A stretch of DNA of 64,000 nt from Clostridia bacterium (lineage in GTDB: Bacteria; Bacillota; Clostridia; Oscillospirales; Acutalibacteraceae). This document shows positions 1 to 8,233 of this stretch, piece by piece (the first letter of the stretch is position 1; each line of letters starts with the position of its first letter). The notes under the pieces were generated by a model. That model ran no database searches. It had not been told where the DNA came from and was given only the letters and a program-made list of their open reading frames with translations. Position numbers and translations under genes: made by a program. The stretch is taken from positions 1-64,000 of the forward strand of contig JAFRXY010000074.1 of NCBI GenBank assembly GCA_017441385.1, read 5' to 3'.

Positions 1-1
1 A

Positions 2-226
2 CGTCCTATTTTGATTACTTTACCGCTTACAGTAGTTTCTGTTGGCTTTATGATAACGGCGAGTTACTTAGATCCAATGGAATTTATTGTGAAAATGCCT
101 ATTGTTCCCATTTTGATTTTTATTTTGAGTATAGCGGGATTGGTCGCGTTGGCATTTTCATTAGGCGAGAAGAAAGTACGCAATAGCAACTTGGCAGATG
201 TTCTTCGAAATGATGCATTAACGTAA
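2..226 (+). CDS. Membrane protein, C-terminal part (5' end outside window)
   Basis: The reading frame is open from the first bases, so this is the tail of a longer gene; the TTG at 11 is probably an internal leucine. The visible 74 residues hold two hydrophobic stretches (one starting around LPLTVVSVGFMI, the other around IVPILIFILSIAGLVAL), followed by a charged, hydrophilic tail. I do not recognise the family. The stop codon overlaps the first copy of a 12-bp direct repeat (TGCATTAACGTA, 214-225 and 306-317). Confidence 0.5.
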   Translation, partial: RPILITLPLTVVSVGFMITASYLDPMEFIVKMPIVPILIFILSIAGLVALAFSLGEKKVRNSNLADVLRNDALT

Positions 227-343
227 TTGAATATAATGTGAAAAACAAATCCATGAAAAAAATATAAAAAAATTCCAAAATAATTGTAACGAACGGAAGA
301 TAAATTGCATTAACGTAGTGAAAGGGCAAAGGAGGTGAGCCTG

Positions 344-844
344 ATGCATCGAAGTGAAAGCGACGCCGACATGCAGCGGAATTATCAGGAATACGCCCGC
401 ACGGTCTATAAATACCTGCTTTCGCTGACACAGAACGAACAGACCGCAGAGGAACTGACACAGGAAACATTCTTTCAGGCCATTCAATCCTGTGAGAAAT
501 ACGACGGCAGCTGCTCCATGCCGACTTGGCTCTGCGCCATTGCCAAGAATGTGCTGCGCACCTATCGCCGCAAGCACCCGCCGCAGGAAAAAATCGACGA
601 CATTCCGGAAGAAGCCTTTTCCATTCCATCCGCAGAGGAGGGAGCGGAAGCCTCAGACGAAAGAGTGCGCCTCTTCCGCCGGCTGCACGGACTTCCGGAA
701 CCATACAGGGAAGTGCTTTACCTGCGGATCTACGGAGGACTCTCCTTCCGTGAGATCGGCGAGGTACACAGCAAGACCGAAAACTGGGCGCGGGTGACAT
801 TTTACCGCGGAAAGGAAAAACTGAAGGAGGATTTATCATTATGA
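344..844 (+). CDS. ECF-type RNA polymerase sigma factor
   Basis: Small sigma-70 family factor (166 aa) with only regions 2 and 4, as in extracytoplasmic-function sigmas. Region 2 runs over about the first 75 residues (YARTVYKYLLSLTQNEQTAE, ending in the WLCAIAKNVLRTYRR helix). Region 4 is the C-terminal helix-turn-helix (LPEPYREVLYLRIYGGLSFR). The ATG at 344 is preferred over the GTG at 335, because GGAGG (331-335) overlaps the GTG but lies 8 nt before the ATG. Its stop overlaps the next start as ATGA, so the membrane anti-sigma partner is translationally coupled. Which genes it controls cannot be seen here. Confidence 0.9.
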   Translation: MHRSESDADMQRNYQEYARTVYKYLLSLTQNEQTAEELTQETFFQAIQSCEKYDGSCSMPTWLCAIAKNVLRTYRRKHPPQEKIDDIPEEAFSIPSAEEGAEASDERVRLFRRLHGLPEPYREVLYLRIYGGLSFREIGEVHSKTENWARVTFYRGKEKLKEDLSL

Positions 845-2187
845 GCCAAACCAACATTCCATGCGATACCGTGAGGGATTTGTTTCCTTCCTATATCGAC
901 AAGCTGACAAGCGATACCACCAATCGACTGATCGAGGAACATATTTCCCACTGCGCGGAATGCTCCGGCATTCTGAATTCCATGCGCACCCCCGAAGCCG
1001 AATCTTCCGCGGCTTCGGAAAATCAGTCGAAGGAAATCGACTTTCTCAAAAAGAACAAAATGCGCAATCTCAAGATTATCATCGGCAGCGTGGCGGGCGC
1101 CATTGCGCTGGTCATCGTCCTTCTTCTGCTGAAAGCGTTTGTGATCGGCGAAGCGAATTACAGCGGTTTAGTGGCTTCCCGTGTGGAAGTAAGCGGCAGC
1201 GACGTTATACTGACTGCCGTGCCGATTGACAGCATTCACGCCATCTCCGACCTGACCTTTGAGGAGGAGGACGGCGTGGTCACCGTCCGCGCAAGAGCGG
1301 TTCTCGTGAGCTTTCTGCACAAGGGCGATCTCCGCAGGCAATTCACCGCTACCGACAAAATTCGCCGTATCGTGATGGGCGGGCAGATCATCTGGGACGA
1401 CGGAGCGCAGGTCTCCTTCTTTACGTCGCAGGTCTATCAGACGCGGCACGACTATATGGGTTCCATGCCCGACAACCTGCGCACCGCCGAAGCGCTGGGC
1501 ATGAGCCGGTATCTCGGCAGCTTTACCAATGAGCTGAAAACGTCGCAGGAGCCATATGTATGGAAAATCATTCTCGAAACGGATGCTCCCGAAAACGAAA
1601 GGAACCTCCGTGAGGACGACATGGAGCTGTTCGCCTATGTGCTTCTCGGCGTGATCGGCAATCTCGACGAGGTGGAATTTGCCTACACCGCAGACGGCGA
1701 GAGCTTCACAAAATCCATCACCGCGCAGGACGCGACGGCATTCTTCGGCAGGAATATCAAGGACTGCGGCAGAAGCCCCCGCATTCTCGGCGACCTGCTC
1801 CACAAGACCGGACTGGATACCTACGCCATGGGCGTGGAAGCGGAGGCATTGGAAAACAGAAACGTCACGCTGAATCTGGTTAATTTTTCAGAGAACAATA
1901 TTCAGGCGATTACCTATTCGATCTGCTCTGACGGGGAACTGATCAGCTCCGGAGGGGCAAGCAACGCGGACAACAGTCCCTTCAAACGCGGCGAAATCTT
2001 TACCGTCTTTTTTGAGCACGGCGACCTCGGCAGCGGAAAGAACGTCACCATTGAATTCGGCATTGATTTGCCCGACGGCAAGAGCTACACCGTCACGGAC
2101 AGCTTCCGCGTTCCCTCTCAGGACGGCGCGGAAACGACTTTGTTGATCTGCGGCAGCGAGAAGGAAGGTTTCCGGATAGAACAATAA
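841..2187 (+). CDS. Membrane anti-sigma factor with N-terminal zinc finger
   Basis: 448-aa protein, by position and architecture the anti-sigma factor of the preceding ECF sigma. The N-terminus has a zf-HC2-like zinc-binding pattern (Cys8, then H34-x3-C38-x2-C41 within HISHCAEC), which in this family clasps the sigma factor in the cytoplasm. A single membrane segment spans about residues 79-97. The remaining 350 residues would be outside the cell and look like a beta-rich sensory domain that I cannot assign. The start overlaps the sigma stop (ATGA), with GGAGG 10 nt upstream. The next gene starts directly at the stop codon. Confidence 0.82.
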   Translation: MSQTNIPCDTVRDLFPSYIDKLTSDTTNRLIEEHISHCAECSGILNSMRTPEAESSAASENQSKEIDFLKKNKMRNLKIIIGSVAGAIALVIVLLLLKAFVIGEANYSGLVASRVEVSGSDVILTAVPIDSIHAISDLTFEEEDGVVTVRARAVLVSFLHKGDLRRQFTATDKIRRIVMGGQIIWDDGAQVSFFTSQVYQTRHDYMGSMPDNLRTAEALGMSRYLGSFTNELKTSQEPYVWKIILETDAPENERNLREDDMELFAYVLLGVIGNLDEVEFAYTADGESFTKSITAQDATAFFGRNIKDCGRSPRILGDLLHKTGLDTYAMGVEAEALENRNVTLNLVNFSENNIQAITYSICSDGELISSGGASNADNSPFKRGEIFTVFFEHGDLGSGKNVTIEFGIDLPDGKSYTVTDSFRVPSQDGAETTLLICGSEKEGFRIEQ

Positions 2188-3228
2188 ATGGAAAAGCAAT
2201 TACAAACAATCATTCAGCCCCTGCTGGCGTGGTACGCGACCCATCGCAGAGAACTGCCGTGGCGGGTCGATAAGGAACCTTATCATGTGTGGGTGTCGGA
2301 GATCATGCTCCAACAGACACGCGTGGAAGCGGTGAAGAAATATTATGTGCGCTTCATTGAAGCGCTGCCAGATGTGCAAAGTCTCAGCGAAGTGCCGGAG
2401 GACAGGCTTCTTAAACTGTGGGAAGGTCTGGGATATTACAGCCGCGCAAGAAATCTCAAAAAAGCGGCGGAAATGATCATGCGCGATTTCGGCGGGCAAT
2501 TTCCCGACACATTTGCTCTGCTGGTCAAACTTCCCGGCATAGGAAACTATACAGCGGGCGCCATTGCGTCCATTTGCTTTGATGAAAAAGTGACCGCTGT
2601 TGACGGGAATGTCCTGAGGGTGGTGGCACGCGTGACTGGGAACCGCGAAAACGTGCTGCTTCCCGAGGTCAAAAAGAAAACCGAAACCCAGCTTTTACAG
2701 ATTCTTCCGGACAACGCGGGCACTTTTAACGAAGCGATGATGGAACTGGGAGAAACAGTGTGTCTGCCGGGTGACGCTGCACGATGCGGAGAATGTCCTC
2801 TGAGCGGGGATTGCGTTGCCTACAGGGAAAGACTGACGTCGGAACTGCCGGTACGGGTCAAGCTGATGAATCGCAGACAGGAGCGGCGGACGGTGTTCCT
2901 GCTGACGGCGGCGGACGGCAGCATTGCTGTCGAGAAGCGCCCTGACAGGGGATTGCTTGCGGGAATGTATCAGTTTCCCAACACGGAGGGATTTCACACG
3001 GAGGAGGAAATCCGGAAGGAAGTGGAATCACGGGGCATGCGTGTGCTGGAAGTGATCTATATCAAAGACGCAAAGCACGCCTTTACCCATCTCGACTGGC
3101 TGATGAAAGGTTATCGGGTGAGAATTGACAATCCTTCCGGCGACTTTCTCTGGGTCACGCCGGAAGAATTATCGGGGCAGTATGCCATTCCCACCGCCAT
3201 TAAGCCATTTGTGCCGTCCCTCACATGA
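2188..3228 (+). CDS. mutY: A/G-specific adenine DNA glycosylase MutY
   Basis: Base-excision repair enzyme that removes adenine mispaired with 8-oxoguanine. The 346-aa protein has the helix-hairpin-helix GPD fold: MLQQTRVE with the catalytic Glu region, LPGIGNYTAGAIAS hairpin, and the catalytic Asp in VDGNVLRV. A four-cysteine iron-sulfur loop follows (C-x7-C-x2-C-x5-C, starting CLPGDAARC), then a C-terminal NUDIX-like domain that reads 8-oxoG. Length is normal for the family. ATG follows the anti-sigma stop codon with no gap, so translation is probably coupled and DNA repair may be co-transcribed with the ECF system. Confidence 0.95.
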   Translation: MEKQLQTIIQPLLAWYATHRRELPWRVDKEPYHVWVSEIMLQQTRVEAVKKYYVRFIEALPDVQSLSEVPEDRLLKLWEGLGYYSRARNLKKAAEMIMRDFGGQFPDTFALLVKLPGIGNYTAGAIASICFDEKVTAVDGNVLRVVARVTGNRENVLLPEVKKKTETQLLQILPDNAGTFNEAMMELGETVCLPGDAARCGECPLSGDCVAYRERLTSELPVRVKLMNRRQERRTVFLLTAADGSIAVEKRPDRGLLAGMYQFPNTEGFHTEEEIRKEVESRGMRVLEVIYIKDAKHAFTHLDWLMKGYRVRIDNPSGDFLWVTPEELSGQYAIPTAIKPFVPSLT

Positions 3229-3322
3229 GCCTTTTTCACTGTTCAGGATCTTCTCGCTGTTGTAAATCAAATTATGTTTTCCCTAATAACCTTCCGTGAT
3301 GTGAAAGATGCAAGCAAAAAAA

Positions 3323-3832
3323 CTACCTGTAAACGATGTCGATATCTACATCATAGATAACCACTTTTTCAATGAATGTCTGGGCAATCAGTTTTTTGCT
3401 GTCAAAACTTAATGACGACCAGTCGCTCAGTGCTTTTGATACCATTTCCGGGATTATGATCTCAGCGTCTTTTGCTTTTTCGATGTTCAATTCGCTTGCG
3501 AACTTGTTTTTCTCTTTGTCGAGTTCTTCTATTCGTTTGTTGATGCCGTCGACGACTCCTTCTATGGTCTCCGCCTCGTAATGCTTATACGGCGAAAGTA
3601 TGTCCGGCAGCTCGTTGTGCAGTCTCCGGCACTTCTTGCAATACAGCCTGCGGATCATGATCCATGTCACCTCGCGACCTTCCTTAATGGATATTCTCCG
3701 TCTCCAATCACGGAATTTCAGCTTGGTCTGGCAGATCGGGCACACCGGCTCTTCTTCACTTTTGCAGATTGTTTCTCCAAACAGATTGACTACCATATGA
3801 TACTGTGCTATAATGACCATGGCAATAGCCAT
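3323..3832 (-). CDS. DUF6431-like zinc-ribbon protein with a serine-recombinase-like tail
   Basis: 169 aa. The first two thirds carry two CxxC pairs (CPIC and CKKC) in a layout I associate with DUF6431, a zinc-ribbon family linked to clostridial mobile elements. The last 70 residues change character: a charged coiled-coil (RIEELDKEKNKF) followed by WSSLSFDSKKLIAQTFIEK and an IDI ending. That pattern is like the extreme C-terminus of large serine recombinases. It therefore looks like a chimera of two mobile-element genes. There is no clear ribosome site before ATG. Family assignment is from memory of motifs. Confidence 0.5.
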   Translation of the reverse strand: MAIAMVIIAQYHMVVNLFGETICKSEEEPVCPICQTKLKFRDWRRRISIKEGREVTWIMIRRLYCKKCRRLHNELPDILSPYKHYEAETIEGVVDGINKRIEELDKEKNKFASELNIEKAKDAEIIIPEMVSKALSDWSSLSFDSKKLIAQTFIEKVVIYDVDIDIVYR

Positions 3833-3837
3833 TTGGG

Positions 3838-3884
3838 GAGACCTTGCTGAGACGATTTTCCGGTCGGTGACTTGGCAGGGTCTC
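3838..3884. repeat. Inverted repeat upstream of the DUF6431-like gene
   Basis: GAGACCTTGC (3838-3847) and GCAGGGTCTC (3875-3884) pair with one mismatch around a 27-nt loop. It sits just in front of the minus-strand start codon and could be a transcript hairpin or an element end. Confidence 0.45.
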
Positions 3885-4005
3885 TTTTCCTTTCCATATT
3901 TTTGTCATTATAGCAAGCATTATTATGCCACGCAACCTGAGCAGTTGGGGGTCATTTCTTCCGCGCTAAAACAATGAACTACAGGACATCACCTTCAATC
4001 AGTCA

Positions 4006-4152
4006 ATGGCTATTATCGTTCAGGCTTTCATTGACAGCGTTCAGGAATTTCTGCATTTGACCGACGATCAGATTAATTCATTGCTCGCGAACTTTGTTTC
4101 ACGTTTACCTGCCTATTTGCGTGATTCTTTTCATATTGCTCAGGCTGCGTGA
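4006..4152 (+). CDS. Unassigned 48-aa ORF, probable remnant
   Basis: Short frame beginning MAIIVQAFIDSVQEF and ending in AQAA before TGA. It has no ribosome binding site at the usual distance. After the stop the same frame continues with protein-like sequence and then a second stop, so it may be debris of a larger gene. I do not recognise it. The rest of 3885-4294 holds nothing else I can support. Confidence 0.2.
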   Translation: MAIIVQAFIDSVQEFLHLTDDQINSLLANFVSRLPAYLRDSFHIAQAA

Positions 4153-4294
4153 TATTGGATTGACCATTTTGCCCTATATTCGCGGATTTAGGCTGATTTT
4201 GGGTGTGGGAAGTTTGAGTTACTATTATCACTTAACAGAGAAAAATGTCAATCATCCGCATGTAAAAATATTTTGAAAAAATTATAAAATCCAC

Positions 4295-4323
4295 TTGACA
4301 AAAAGGTTAGTTAGTGCTAACAT
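4295..4323 (+). promoter_or_regulatory. Sigma-A promoter of the feo operon
   Basis: TTGACA (4295-4300), 17-nt spacer, TAACAT (4318-4323). The first palindromic box (4306-4321) lies between and over these hexamers, so a bound repressor would block RNA polymerase. Confidence 0.7.
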
Positions 4324-4413
4324 ATAAACAAGGTTAGCTGAGCATAACTCAATGACTTGTTTCATTGGGCTGATTCAGCTAATACTTTTGCGTTGATGTT
4401 AGCTATAGTTAAC
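4306..4413. promoter_or_regulatory. Three 16-bp palindromic boxes, candidate iron-repressor operators
   Basis: Three 16-mers share the form GTTAG-N6-CTAAC or close to it: GTTAGTTAGTGCTAAC (4306-4321), GTTAGCTGAGCATAAC (4333-4348) and GTTAGCTATAGTTAAC (4398-4413). The half-sites resemble the TTAG/CTAA arms of DtxR/IdeR-family operators. With an iron-uptake operon directly downstream, binding by an iron-sensing DtxR-type repressor is a reasonable inference; which protein binds cannot be seen here. Confidence 0.6.
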
Positions 4414-4454
4414 TCAGTGTGCAAGCCTGCATTTCATAGCGAGGAGGAATATTT

Positions 4455-4667
4455 ATGATGCCGCTGAATTTGGCGGAGATCGGAGAGGAAGTCATCATCA
4501 GAAGGATAGGCGGCAGTCCGGAGATGCGTTCGCATTTAGAGGACATGGGGTTTGTTGTGGGCGGCAGCGTCACGGTGGTGACGGAAATCGGAGGCAATCT
4601 GATTGTCAATGTCAAGGATTCCCGTGTGGCCGTCAGCAAGGAAATGGCAAGCAAAATCATGGTTTAA
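4455..4667 (+). CDS. feoA: Ferrous iron transport protein FeoA (first copy)
   Basis: 70-aa SH3-like FeoA domain protein, a small cytosolic partner of the FeoB iron permease. The family pattern is clear: an opening LAEIGEEVIIRRI strand, the SPEMRSHLEDMGFVVG helix-turn, and alternating valines to the end. GGAGG lies 8 nt before ATG. It is the first gene behind the feo promoter and its operator-like boxes. A second, diverged feoA follows 98 bp later; tandem feoA copies are common in Clostridia. Confidence 0.92.
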   Translation: MMPLNLAEIGEEVIIRRIGGSPEMRSHLEDMGFVVGGSVTVVTEIGGNLIVNVKDSRVAVSKEMASKIMV

Positions 4668-4670
4668 TTC

Positions 4671-4714
4671 AGGTAGAAAGTAGCAGGTAGGAGGTAGCAG
4701 ATGCACAGTCAGTT
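4671..4714 (+). repeat. Imperfect 7-bp repeat cluster 1
   Basis: Between the two feoA genes the sequence steps in heptamers: GGTAGAA, AGTAGCA, GGTAGGA, GGTAGCA, GATGCAC, AGTCAGT. It is one of several clusters in this window with the same period but different units. Confidence 0.6.
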
Positions 4715-4765
4715 AAATTCCTAATTTAGTTACTGAAAAAATTACAAGGAGGTTTATAAAAAAAA

Positions 4766-4990
4766 ATGAACACACTCAGACAGGCAAAGGTCGGACAGAC
4801 CGTCAAGGTTGTCAAACTCCACGGTGAAGGCGCCATCAAGCGCAGAATCATGGATATGGGCATCACAAAAGGCGTGGAGGTCTATGTCCGCAAGGTTGCT
4901 CCGCTGGGCGATCCGGTGGAAGTTACCGTGCGCGGCTACGAACTTTCCCTCCGTAAAGCCGATGCGGAAATGATTGAAATCAGTGATTAG
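4766..4990 (+). CDS. feoA: Ferrous iron transport protein FeoA (second copy)
   Basis: 74-aa FeoA/SH3-like protein. The family signature is visible in KRRIMDMGITKGVEVYV followed by a PLGDPVEV turn and a final strand in YELSLRKADAEMIEI, closer to the canonical FeoA than the first copy. AAGGAGGT lies about 13 nt before ATG, a longer spacing than normal. It is followed by heptamer repeats and then feoB, with which it is presumably co-transcribed. Confidence 0.94.
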   Translation: MNTLRQAKVGQTVKVVKLHGEGAIKRRIMDMGITKGVEVYVRKVAPLGDPVEVTVRGYELSLRKADAEMIEISD

Positions 4991-5083
4991 TGGTTAGTGG
5001 ACAGTGGACAGTTATTTTTTTCTGTATAGGTTAGTCATGAATAACTTTCTGCTTCCCACTTCCCACTCCTCACTAACCACTAA
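4987..5083. repeat. Two opposed 7-bp repeat clusters forming an inverted repeat
   Basis: The left cluster reads AGTGGTT, AGTGGAC, AGTGGAC, AGTT. The right cluster, read on the minus strand, is AGTGGTT, AGTGAGG, AGTGGGA, AGTGGGA. The outer 13 bases, TTAGTGGTTAGTG (4987-4999) and CACTAACCACTAA (5071-5083), are perfect inverted copies, so the feoA-feoB spacer can fold into a long hairpin. Confidence 0.75.
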
Positions 5084-5100
5084 GAAAGGATGACATAATA

Positions 5101-7275
5101 ATGGCAATCAAAATAGCACTTGCGGGCAACCCGAACAGCGGCAAAACGACGCTCTTCAATGCCCTGACAGGCTCCAATCAGTTCGTCGGCAACTGGCCCG
5201 GCGTTACCGTAGAAAAGAAAGAGGGCAAGCTCAAAAAGCACAACGACGTTGTGATCATGGACTTGCCGGGTATTTATTCGCTTTCGCCCTATACATTGGA
5301 GGAAGTGGTGGCGAGAAATTATCTCATCACCGAGCGTCCCGACGCGATACTCAACATCATCGACGGCACCAACCTTGAACGCAACCTTTACCTTACCACC
5401 CAGCTTACCGAGCTTGGCATTCCGGTGATCGTCGCGCTGAACATGATGGACGTCGTCAATAAGAACGGTGACAAAATCAACACCGAAGAGCTTTCCCGAC
5501 AGCTTGGCTGCAAGGTGATTGAAATATCGGCATTAAAAGGCGACGGCGTGATGGAGGCTGCCGAAGCCGCCATTGCCACGGCGGGCGGTGAAAAGACCGT
5601 ACCGCAGCACACCTTCTCCGGCGCGGTGGAACACGCCATCGCGCACATAGAGGAATGCATCGTTCACGATCTTCCGGAGGAACAGCAGCGCTGGTACGCT
5701 ATCAAAATCTTTGAACGTGACGACAAGGTCATAGAGCAGATGGACATTCCTGCTGATAAGCTGACCCATGTGGAAGGCGACATCAAAGCCGCCGAAGCCG
5801 AGCTTGACGACGATTCCGAGAGTATTATCACCAATGAGCGGTATCTTTGGATTGCCTCCATTATGAAAGGTTGTCTGAAAAAGGCAAAAGAAGGCGCGCT
5901 CACCACTTCCGACAAAATTGACAAGATCGTTACCAACCGCTGGCTCGCCCTGCCTATTTTTGCGCTGGTCATGTTTGTGGTCTATTATGTGGCAATTTCT
6001 ACTGGGGGAACGGCGGCAACCGACTGGGTAAATGACAATCTGTTTGACGAGGGCTTTGAACTCTTCGGCATGGCTGTGCCGAGTATACCGGCACTTGCGG
6101 AAAGCGGTCTGGACGCGCTGGGTTGCGCCGACTGGCTGAAGGGTCTTGTCGTAAACGGTATCATTGGCGGTGTGGGAGCCGTTCTCGGTTTTCTGCCCCA
6201 GATGCTCGTGCTGTTCCTGATGCTTGCGTTTCTCGAAGGCTGCGGATACATGGCGCGTGTTGCCTTTATCATGGACAGAATATTCCGCAAATTCGGGCTG
6301 TCCGGCAAGTCCTTCATTCCCATGCTGATCGGCGCGGGATGCGGTGTGCCGGCGGTCATGGCTTCCAGAACCATTGAAAACGAGCGTGACAGGCGCATGA
6401 CCATCATGACGACAACCTTTATTCCCTGCGGCGCGAAGCTACCCATTATTGCCCTGATTGCCGGCGCACTGTTCGGCGGTGCTCCTTGGGTGGCGCCGAG
6501 TGCCTATTTCATAGGCGTGGCTGCTATCATCGTTTCCGGTATCATGCTCAAAAAAACAAAGATGTTCGCCGGTGATCCCGCGCCCTTCGTTATGGAGCTT
6601 CCCGCCTATCACCTTCCGACCATAGGCAGTATCCTCCACTCCATGTGGGAACGCGGCTGGTCATTCATCAAAAAAGCCGGGACGGTCATTCTTCTCTCGG
6701 CTATCGTGCTGTGGTTCCTGCAGGGCTTCGGCTTTACGGACGGCGGTTTCGGCATGGTGGAAGACCTCAACGATTCGGTTCTTGCCAATATCGGTGGCGT
6801 GATTGCGTGGATTTTCAATCCCCTCGGCTGGGGCGACTGGAAAGCCGCCGTTGCCACCGTCACAGGACTCATTGCCAAAGAGAATGTCGTCGGCACATTC
6901 GGCGTTCTGTACGGCGTGGGCGAAGTCGCGGAGGATGGCGTGGAAATCTGGGGCAGTATGCAGCAGAATTTCAACGCGCTGTCCGGCTTCTCATTCCTCA
7001 TCTTCAATCTGCTCTGCGCCCCCTGCTTTGCCGCGATCGGCGCGATCAAGCGCGAGATGAACAGCGCGAAATGGACATGGTTTGCGATCGGCTACCAGTG
7101 CGGCTTTGCCTACGCGGTTTCGCTGATCGTCTATCAGATCGGGTCAGCGTTCATGGGTGCTATCAATCCCATAGGACTGGCGGCAGCTGTCGTACTGCTT
7201 GCCTTCTTCGGCTTTATGCTTTTCCGTCCTTATAAGGAGAGCAATAAGCTCACCAAAAAGATCAAAATCAAGTAG
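5101..7275 (+). CDS. feoB: Ferrous iron permease FeoB
   Basis: 724-aa GTPase-coupled ferrous iron transporter of the inner membrane. The N-terminal G domain shows G1 GNPNSGKT (residues 9-16), G3 DLPG, G4 NMMD and G5 SALKGDG, followed by a helical guanine-dissociation-inhibitor-like region to about residue 270. The rest is the two-Gate membrane core, with the expected GAGCGVPA and PCGAKLP segments. Length is typical. It is the third gene of the feo operon and is followed by a Cys-rich partner peptide. Iron-dependent control through the upstream boxes is likely. Confidence 0.97.
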   Translation: MAIKIALAGNPNSGKTTLFNALTGSNQFVGNWPGVTVEKKEGKLKKHNDVVIMDLPGIYSLSPYTLEEVVARNYLITERPDAILNIIDGTNLERNLYLTTQLTELGIPVIVALNMMDVVNKNGDKINTEELSRQLGCKVIEISALKGDGVMEAAEAAIATAGGEKTVPQHTFSGAVEHAIAHIEECIVHDLPEEQQRWYAIKIFERDDKVIEQMDIPADKLTHVEGDIKAAEAELDDDSESIITNERYLWIASIMKGCLKKAKEGALTTSDKIDKIVTNRWLALPIFALVMFVVYYVAISTGGTAATDWVNDNLFDEGFELFGMAVPSIPALAESGLDALGCADWLKGLVVNGIIGGVGAVLGFLPQMLVLFLMLAFLEGCGYMARVAFIMDRIFRKFGLSGKSFIPMLIGAGCGVPAVMASRTIENERDRRMTIMTTTFIPCGAKLPIIALIAGALFGGAPWVAPSAYFIGVAAIIVSGIMLKKTKMFAGDPAPFVMELPAYHLPTIGSILHSMWERGWSFIKKAGTVILLSAIVLWFLQGFGFTDGGFGMVEDLNDSVLANIGGVIAWIFNPLGWGDWKAAVATVTGLIAKENVVGTFGVLYGVGEVAEDGVEIWGSMQQNFNALSGFSFLIFNLLCAPCFAAIGAIKREMNSAKWTWFAIGYQCGFAYAVSLIVYQIGSAFMGAINPIGLAAAVVLLAFFGFMLFRPYKESNKLTKKIKIK

Positions 7276-7314
7276 TACAATTTACCGATTCATTTTTTTG
7301 CAGGAGGGAGCATT

Positions 7315-7491
7315 ATGCTGAATTTTCTGGCAGCAAATCTCGGCAACATCATTGTCAGTGCGATATTAATCCTTATTGTGGCGCTGGTCATAGTAAACCT
7401 TGTGCGCAAAAAGAAGAAGGGACAGACAACCTGCGGCTGCGGCTGTTCGCATTGTCCCTCCGCCGGAATCTGCCAAAAACAAAAATTCTGA
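7315..7491 (+). CDS. FeoB-associated Cys-rich membrane protein
   Basis: A 58-aa gene starting at ATG 7315, with AGGAGG about 8 nt upstream. It has one N-terminal membrane helix (NIIVSAILILIVALVIVNLV), a KKKK stretch, then a cysteine-rich tail (CGCGCSHCP and a last Cys near the end). This matches the small FeoB-associated Cys-rich membrane protein family that ends many clostridial feo operons. Its role is not settled; metal binding by the cysteines is an inference. Confidence 0.88.
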   Translation: MLNFLAANLGNIIVSAILILIVALVIVNLVRKKKKGQTTCGCGCSHCPSAGICQKQKF

Positions 7492-7541
7492 AATGGACGG
7501 GCTTAGAGCCTCGATTCTCTGAAACATGACGATGTGATCAC

Positions 7542-8233
7542 ATGGCAATTGTAAAACAGACAGATAAGCGCAGCGGTATCACATATGCCTATGAAACACA
7601 GTATTATTGGGACAAGGAAAAGAAGCAGTTTCGCTGCAAGCGCGTATGCGTCGGCAAAGTTGATCCCGATACGTTAGCAATCGTACCAACAAGAGGTCGC
7701 GCCAAAAAAGGAGAATCCAAGACTTCAAAATCGAATTCAGGAAAAAAGGCTTCCAAGTCGTTTACCGAATCAAAGCGACTGTATTATGGAGCCACCTATC
7801 TTCTGGAATTTTTCGCTGATGAGATCGGTCTTACAAAGGATTTAAAGCAATGCTTTCCGGATATTTACAAAAAGATTCTTTCCATCGCATTCTTTTTGAT
7901 ACTTGAGGATAACAATCCTCTGTACCGGTTTGAGAAATGGAATCTTACCCATAAGCATCCATACGGTCAGGATATTTCGTCACCGGGAAGCAGCGAGTTG
8001 TTTGCCTCGATTACGGATGATCAGGTCACGAAATTTCTGAAACTTCAGGCTAAGCGCAGAGTGGAGGATGAATACTGGGCTTATTACAGTTCCAGCATAT
8101 CAAGTTATTCCGAAACTCTCAATCAGGTCCAGTGGGGCAAGAACAAAGAGGATGATAGCTTCCTCAGATCAATTTGCTTCTTGTTTTCGGAGAAAAGTCT
8201 GGTTTGCCATTTTATTACCGGAAACTCGCCGGA
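7542..8233 (+). pseudogene. Truncated, frameshifted IS4/IS1634-like transposase
   Basis: N-terminal part of a DDE transposase: ITYAYETQYYWDKEKKQFRC opening and the SISSYSETLNQVQWGKNKED segment are characteristic. Where the family has Y-D-T-T-S-I-S this copy reads YYSSSIS, so the first catalytic Asp is lost. Near 8157 one base seems deleted: the expected PQINLLLVFGEKSGLPFYYR stretch is found in another frame. The match stops around 8233, where phage terminase sequence begins. The element is dead and 3'-truncated. Confidence 0.75.
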
